From: an uncultured Flavobacterium sp.
GTDB taxonomy: Bacteria; Bacteroidota; Bacteroidia; Flavobacteriales; Flavobacteriaceae
Direction: 5' to 3'
NCBI RefSeq assembly: GCF_943913405.1
Contig: NZ_CALTYA010000006.1
Coordinates: 1 to 64,000, forward strand
Length of the DNA stretch: 64,000 bases
Shown in pieces: positions 59,445-64,000 of this stretch. Below the pieces are notes generated by a model. That model searched no databases. It was not told the DNA's origin and saw only the letters and a list, made by a program, of their open reading frames with translations. The position numbers were made by a program, and so were the translations under genes. Each line of letters begins with the position of its first letter. Within the stretch, counting starts at the first letter, position 1.

Positions 59445-60836
59445 ATGAGCGAAAAAGTAAGTTTAAAAGAAAAAATCGGATACGGTCTTGGAGACGCCGC
59501 TTCTTCAATGTTTTGGAAAATATTCAGCATGTATCTGATGTTTTTTTACACCGATGTCTTCGGGTTAGCGCCCGCTGTTGTTGGAACCATGTTTTTGATT
59601 ACCAGAATTTGGGATTCCTGCTTTGACCCAATCGTTGGAATCATTGCCGACCGAACAAAATCCCGCTGGGGAAAATTCAGGCCTTACCTTTTGTGGGTTG
59701 CAATTCCTTTTGCCGTGATTGGAATCATGACGTTTTATGTTCCTGATTTTGATGAAAAAGGAAAAATAATTTACGCCTACATCACTTATTCTTTGATGAT
59801 GATGGTTTATTCGATGATCAATGTGCCGTATGCTTCATTGCTTGGCGTAATGTCTTCCGATAGAAAAGTGAGAACAACTTTATCATCTTATCGCATGGTT
59901 TTTGCCTTCGGCGGAAGCCTTTTGGCACTTTGGCTTTTGGAACCGTTGGTACTTTATTTTGGTGGAAACTTAAACTCAAAAACGGGCTGGCTGACTACAA
60001 TTATAATCTTCGGAGTAATCACAACGCTGTTTTTCTGGGGCTGTTTTTATTTTACAAAAGAACGCGTACAGCCGATTGCTGATGAAAAAACAAACTTGAA
60101 GGAAGACTTGAACGACTTGCTAAAAAACAGACCTTGGTGGATATTATTGGGTGCCGGAATCGGAGCTTTGATTTTCAATTCCATCAGAGACGGCGCTGCA
60201 GTTTATTATTTTAAATATTATGTAAGCAATACGGTAAATTTCAGTTTCAATATTTTCGGCGAAACTTTTGCCATGACACCAACATCGCTATACTTGGTTT
60301 TAGGACAAGCCGCAAATATCATCGGAGTTATTGCCGCAACACCAATTGCAAACAAAATAGGAAAGAAAAATACCTTTTTCGGAGCCATGGCTTTGGCCGC
60401 GATCTTAAGCGTAGTTTTCTATTTCTTCGGAAAAGACGATGCGTTTTTGATCATGCTTTTCCAAGTATTCATCAGCATTTGTGCCGGATGTATTTTCCCT
60501 TTGATTTGGTCAATGTATGCAGACAGCGCCGATTATTCTGAATGGAAACAAGGAAGACGCGCCACCGGATTAATTTTCTCAGCTTCATCGATGTCACAAA
60601 AATTTGGCTGGACGATCGGAGGCGCCGCAACCGGATGGCTACTAGGTTTCTATGGTTTCCAAGCTAATGTTGAACAAAGTGACTTAACTCAAAACGGAAT
60701 ACAATTAATGCTGAGCTTGCTTCCGGCTGCGGCCGCAATAATTTCTGTACTGTTCATTCTTTTTTATCCTTTGACAGAAGAAAAATTACAGACAATTGAG
60801 CAAGACTTAAACGATAAAAGAAATACAATAAATTAA
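59445..60836 (+). CDS. GPH-family sugar:cation symporter (MFS)
   Basis: 463 residues with 12 membrane helices. Family blocks: 'KIGYGLGDAASSMFWKIFSM', 'TRIWDSCFDPIVGIIADRTK' and 'MYADSADYSEWKQGRRATGL'. Inner-membrane uptake of mannobiose or related disaccharides. It lies between the GH26 and GH130 genes with 29 and 17 bp spacings. Confidence 0.93.
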   Translation: MSEKVSLKEKIGYGLGDAASSMFWKIFSMYLMFFYTDVFGLAPAVVGTMFLITRIWDSCFDPIVGIIADRTKSRWGKFRPYLLWVAIPFAVIGIMTFYVPDFDEKGKIIYAYITYSLMMMVYSMINVPYASLLGVMSSDRKVRTTLSSYRMVFAFGGSLLALWLLEPLVLYFGGNLNSKTGWLTTIIIFGVITTLFFWGCFYFTKERVQPIADEKTNLKEDLNDLLKNRPWWILLGAGIGALIFNSIRDGAAVYYFKYYVSNTVNFSFNIFGETFAMTPTSLYLVLGQAANIIGVIAATPIANKIGKKNTFFGAMALAAILSVVFYFFGKDDAFLIMLFQVFISICAGCIFPLIWSMYADSADYSEWKQGRRATGLIFSASSMSQKFGWTIGGAATGWLLGFYGFQANVEQSDLTQNGIQLMLSLLPAAAAIISVLFILFYPLTEEKLQTIEQDLNDKRNTIN

Positions 60837-60853
60837 TTACAGAATACAAGATT

Positions 60854-62050
60854 ATGACTACAATAACTACCTCCCAAATTTTCCAAGAAAGAAAAAATAA
60901 ATTGGAAAATGAGCACCAGCAATTGATAGAAAGAAAAAATGAACCGCAAGCTGTTGCCGGAAACGGAATCTTTGAACGTTACCAATATCCTGTTGTAACT
61001 GCTGCCCATGCACCTTTGACTTGGCGTTTTGACTTTAATGAAAATGCAAATCCGTTTCTTCAGGAACGCATTGCAATCAATGCAGCTTTTAATGCTGGAG
61101 CAATGAAATTCAACGGAAAATATATCCTTTGCGTTCGTGTGGAAGGCGCTGACAGAAAATCATTTTTCTCCATTGCCGAAAGCCCGAATGGTGTTGATAA
61201 TTTTAAATTTTGGGATAAGCCAGTCGTAATTCCTCAAATTGAAGGAAATCCAGATACTAACGTGTACGATATGCGTTTGGTACAGCACGAAGACGGTTTT
61301 ATCTACGGGATTTTTTGTACCGAAAGAAAAGATCCAAATGCTGCAAAAGGAGATACAAGTTCCGCAATCGCAAATGCTGGAATTGTTCGTACCAAAGATT
61401 TACTGACTTGGGAAAGGCTTCCTGATTTGATTTCAAACACGGGACAACAAAGAAATGTTGTGCTTCATCCAGAATTTTTAGACGGAAAATATGCGTTGTA
61501 CACACGTCCGCAGGATGGTTTCATCGATGTTGGAAACGGTGGCGGAATAGGTTTAGGATATATCGACGACATGAACAATCCTGTTGTAAACGATGAAAAA
61601 ATTATCTTTGGAAAAGTCTATCATACGATTTATGAATTAAAAAATGGCCTTGGTCCCGCTCCAATTAAAACGGAAAAAGGCTGGCTGCATTTGGCACATG
61701 GCGTTCGAAATACTGCCGCTGGCTTGCGTTATACTTGCTATGTTTTTATGACCGATTTGAATGATATTTCAAAAGTAACTCACGTTCCAGCCGGACACTT
61801 TTTAGCTCCAGAAAATGAAGAAAGAGTCGGTGATGTTTCTAACGTAATTTTCGCCAACGGATGGATTGAAGACAACGACGGAAAGATTTTTATATATTAC
61901 GCTTCCTCTGATACCAGAATGCACGTTGCCGTTTCATCGGTTGAAAAATTAGTTGATTATGTAACAAACACGCCACAAGATACTTTTACATCAGCTGGTT
62001 CTGTGCAAAATATTATCAAATTAGTGGACAGTAATAACTCGTTGGTATAA
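60854..62050 (+). CDS. GH130 4-O-beta-D-mannosyl-D-glucose phosphorylase
   Basis: 398 residues, cytosolic (no signal). GH130 subfamily 1 type: 'RYQYPVVTAAHAPLTWRFDF', catalytic Asp139 in 'NPDTNVYDMRLVQHEDG', 'LHPEFLDGKYALYTRPQDGF' and 'GLGPAPIKTEKGWLHLAHGV'. It splits mannosylglucose with phosphate into mannose-1-phosphate and glucose. The next gene encodes the epimerase that makes mannosylglucose from mannobiose. Confidence 0.92.
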   Translation: MTTITTSQIFQERKNKLENEHQQLIERKNEPQAVAGNGIFERYQYPVVTAAHAPLTWRFDFNENANPFLQERIAINAAFNAGAMKFNGKYILCVRVEGADRKSFFSIAESPNGVDNFKFWDKPVVIPQIEGNPDTNVYDMRLVQHEDGFIYGIFCTERKDPNAAKGDTSSAIANAGIVRTKDLLTWERLPDLISNTGQQRNVVLHPEFLDGKYALYTRPQDGFIDVGNGGGIGLGYIDDMNNPVVNDEKIIFGKVYHTIYELKNGLGPAPIKTEKGWLHLAHGVRNTAAGLRYTCYVFMTDLNDISKVTHVPAGHFLAPENEERVGDVSNVIFANGWIEDNDGKIFIYYASSDTRMHVAVSSVEKLVDYVTNTPQDTFTSAGSVQNIIKLVDSNNSLV

Positions 62051-62075
62051 TAATTTCAGATTTAAAAACTTTGCG

Positions 62076-62091
62076 TCCCGAAGCTTCGGGA
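62076..62091. repeat. Perfect 16-bp palindrome
   Basis: 'tcccgaagcttcggga' in the 60-bp gap between the phosphorylase and epimerase genes. It could form a small hairpin but lacks a T-run. The same eight-base half (aagcttcgggA) occurs in ssrA by chance. Role unclear. Confidence 0.5.
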
Positions 62092-62110
62092 TTGCGTTTA
62101 AAAAAACAAA

Positions 62111-63304
62111 ATGTCCAAAATAAAAACCCTTCATACCGAAATTTCAAACGAATTAACTTCCATATTAAAGTATTGGAGTGAAAATGCAATCGATGAAAAA
62201 AACGGAGGTTTTATCGGACAGATTGATTTTGAAGAAAACAAACACGAAGATGCCGAAAAAGGCGCGGTTTTACACGCCCGAATTTTATGGACTTTTGTCG
62301 CAGCTTTTAAAAAAACGAATGACCAGAAACATTTTGCGATAGCAGAAAAAGCTTTTGACTACATAAAAAATAATTTTTACGATAAAAAGCAAGGCGGTAT
62401 TTTTTGGAGTTTGCATTCTGATGGGACTCCAAAAGACACCAAAAACCAGGTTTATGCCATCGCTTTTGTCATTTACGGCCTGGCCGAATTTTACGCTGTT
62501 TCCCAAAACGAAGAAGCGTTGGAATTAGCCAAAAGTCTTTACCAAAAAATTGAAGAACACAGTTTTGACAAAGAAAACAAAGGCTATTTCGAAGCCTTTA
62601 ATCAAGATTGGACGCCGATCGAAGATTTGCGGTTGAGCGAAAAAGACGCCAACGAAAAAAAGACAATGAATACGCATCTTCATATTGTGGAAGCGTATGC
62701 TAATCTCTACAAAGTTTCGAAAAACGAAGCTTTAAAAAATACGATTACCCAGCTTTTAGAAACTATTGAAACGCATTTTATCAATCCGGAAAATTGGCAT
62801 TTGAAACTTTTTTTTGATGAAAACTGGATTGAAAAACCTGACGTAATTTCGTACGGACATGATATTGAAGCGGCTTGGCTGCTGCTTTGGTGCGCTGAAG
62901 TTATTGAAGACAAAAAGCTGATCCAAAACTATAAAAAATACGCCGTTGAAATGGCTCGAGTTACCAAAGAAGGACTCGATCAAGACGGCGGATTATGGTA
63001 TGAATTTGACCCAGAAAAGAACAAAATGATTGCTGAAAAACATTGGTGGCCACAAGCCGAACTTTGGATCGGGATGGTAAATGCCTGGCAAATTTCAGGC
63101 GATGAAACCTATTTCAAAATCTTTGAAAACAATTGGAATTTCGTCAAAAAACACATTCTAGATACTAAAAATGGCGAATGGATTTGGGGAATCAATGCTG
63201 ATTATTCTAAAATCGAGAAAGACAAAGCCGGTTTTTGGAAATGTCCATATCATAATTCCAGAGCTTGCCTGGAAGTAATAGACAGACTTTCTTCTCATTT
63301 ATAA
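62111..63304 (+). CDS. Cellobiose 2-epimerase (AGE family)
   Basis: 397 residues forming an (alpha/alpha)6 barrel, no signal. Blocks: 'LTSILKYWSENAIDEKNGGF', 'MNTHLHIVEAYANLYKVSKN', 'GHDIEAAWLLLWCAEVIEDK', 'KHWWPQAELWIGMVNAWQIS'. The conserved His residues of the family are in these blocks. In this operon it probably converts mannobiose to mannosylglucose for the GH130 phosphorylase. Normal length. Confidence 0.93.
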   Translation: MSKIKTLHTEISNELTSILKYWSENAIDEKNGGFIGQIDFEENKHEDAEKGAVLHARILWTFVAAFKKTNDQKHFAIAEKAFDYIKNNFYDKKQGGIFWSLHSDGTPKDTKNQVYAIAFVIYGLAEFYAVSQNEEALELAKSLYQKIEEHSFDKENKGYFEAFNQDWTPIEDLRLSEKDANEKKTMNTHLHIVEAYANLYKVSKNEALKNTITQLLETIETHFINPENWHLKLFFDENWIEKPDVISYGHDIEAAWLLLWCAEVIEDKKLIQNYKKYAVEMARVTKEGLDQDGGLWYEFDPEKNKMIAEKHWWPQAELWIGMVNAWQISGDETYFKIFENNWNFVKKHILDTKNGEWIWGINADYSKIEKDKAGFWKCPYHNSRACLEVIDRLSSHL

Positions 63305-63313
63305 AATTTACAG

Positions 63314-64000
63314 ATGAAAAAATTCACTTCAGTCGGCTTGCTCCTATTTGGCTTTTGTGCTCATTCTCAAACCAATTTAATTAAAAATGGCGGTTTTGAA
63401 AGCGACCTTGAAAATTGGCGCGGCGAAGTTGCCGTAATTAATCCTTACGATAAAAAAGCAGGAAACAAAAGCTGTCTGATCAATCAATTTGTAGGCAAAG
63501 AATGGAAAGGAATCGATCAAATTGTGAACGTTCCAAAAGAAACTTATGCCATAGAATTCAGCGTTTGGATCAAAGCTGATAACATTGAAGAATTGGCAGA
63601 TAAATTCAGTTCAGGCCTTATGAATGTGGAACTAATGACTTCTTCCGAAAAAAATATTGCTTATGAAAGCATTGCTTCAGTTGTTGGAACCAGCAATTGG
63701 AAACACTACAAAAAAGTAGTAAAACTTACTGAAGAAACTAAAAAATTCCGGGTGATGCTGGCTTTGGCAAAAACATCGGGTTCTGTTTATTTTGATGAAG
63801 TAAAGGCTATTACGATTTCTCAAGAAAGTTTTAATAAGTTAATGGAAAAGGAAACGGAAAGCAGAAAACCTGTCGTAACTTCCACTTCTGAATCAAAAAA
63901 GGATTTTTTCAGCAATGGCAATTTTGAAGACGGATTGAAAAATTGGCGAGGAAATGCTACGGTAAATTCTACCATAAAAAAAGAAGGAAAAAATAGCATT
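63314..64000 (+). CDS. Secreted protein with repeated CBM4/9-like modules (3' end outside window)
   Basis: Start at ATG 63314, 9 bp after the epimerase; the frame stays open to the window end (229 codons). Signal peptide 'MKKFTSVGLLLFGFCAHSQ'. Two modules begin 'NLIKNGGFESDLENWRGEV' (near residue 20) and 'DFFSNGNFEDGLKNWRGNA' (near 197), the pattern of PF02018 carbohydrate-binding modules. A catalytic domain such as a mannanase may follow outside the window. Not present as an open frame with stop inside the window. Confidence 0.8.
   Translation, partial: MKKFTSVGLLLFGFCAHSQTNLIKNGGFESDLENWRGEVAVINPYDKKAGNKSCLINQFVGKEWKGIDQIVNVPKETYAIEFSVWIKADNIEELADKFSSGLMNVELMTSSEKNIAYESIASVVGTSNWKHYKKVVKLTEETKKFRVMLALAKTSGSVYFDEVKAITISQESFNKLMEKETESRKPVVTSTSESKKDFFSNGNFEDGLKNWRGNATVNSTIKKEGKNSI

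Noticed and set aside
62076..62091. Palindrome as a terminator inside the mannan operon
   Set aside because: No T-run follows, and the downstream epimerase is expected to be co-transcribed.

Overview
The window looks like chromosome of a Flavobacterium-type member of the Bacteroidota. The evidence is A+T-rich DNA, SusC/SusD pairs, lipoproteins with acidic 'SDDD'-like residues after the lipobox Cys, promoters of the TTG-N17-19-TAnnTTTG type, and a tmRNA whose tag ends GENNYALAA. No ordinary tRNA, rRNA, CRISPR array, transposase or integrase was found.

Layout. (1) 1-8659: laminarin (beta-1,3-glucan) utilisation locus: SusC end, SusD, a PKD glycan-binding lipoprotein, a PKD-GH16 lipoprotein, a GH3 glucosidase and a second, secreted GH16. 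(2) 8796-19203: a GapN-like dehydrogenase, a TetR regulator with an RND efflux operon whose control region holds four copies of one palindromic operator, and a CPA2 antiporter. (3) 19273-31632: housekeeping and small operons: split YeeE/YedE pair, a lone TIGR02391/Ymh-like gene, kdsA, a CreD operon with its own palindromic operators, a lysine/alanine dehydrogenase-like gene and a serine hydrolase. (4) 31706-32100: tmRNA (ssrA).

(5) 32101-48590: an accessory region that I read as one or more relict islands inserted at the 3' end of ssrA. Degenerate copies of the ssrA 3' end lie at about 41003, 41223 and 48537. The cargo is an AraC-controlled cluster of aldo-keto reductases, hydrolases, flavodoxin, carboxymuconolactone decarboxylase and cupin; then an NADPH:quinone reductase, an SDR and a HxlR regulator; then a visibly more G+C-rich operon encoding thioredoxin, ApbE, DUF4266, DUF3570, a His-rich membrane protein and a VIT1/CCC1 metal transporter. 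Gene remnants (metallo-hydrolase tail, XRE repressor) support the island reading. The ApbE/DUF4266/DUF3570 operon is the best candidate in the window for a poorly described system: a cell-envelope redox or metal-handling module with a tiny lipoprotein ending in a Gly/Cys tail.

(6) 48608-64000: beta-mannan (probably galactoglucomannan) utilisation locus. One strand carries SusC, SusD, an IPT/TIG binding protein, GH27 alpha-galactosidase and GH5. An AraC regulator follows. On the other strand are GH26 mannanase, GPH-type sugar transporter, GH130 mannosylglucose phosphorylase, an AGE-family epimerase and a truncated carbohydrate-binding-module protein. The order GH26/transporter/phosphorylase/epimerase matches the Bacteroides mannobiose to mannosylglucose to mannose-1-phosphate pathway. 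A structured repeat of about 110-120 nt occurs at 23502 and 49676.
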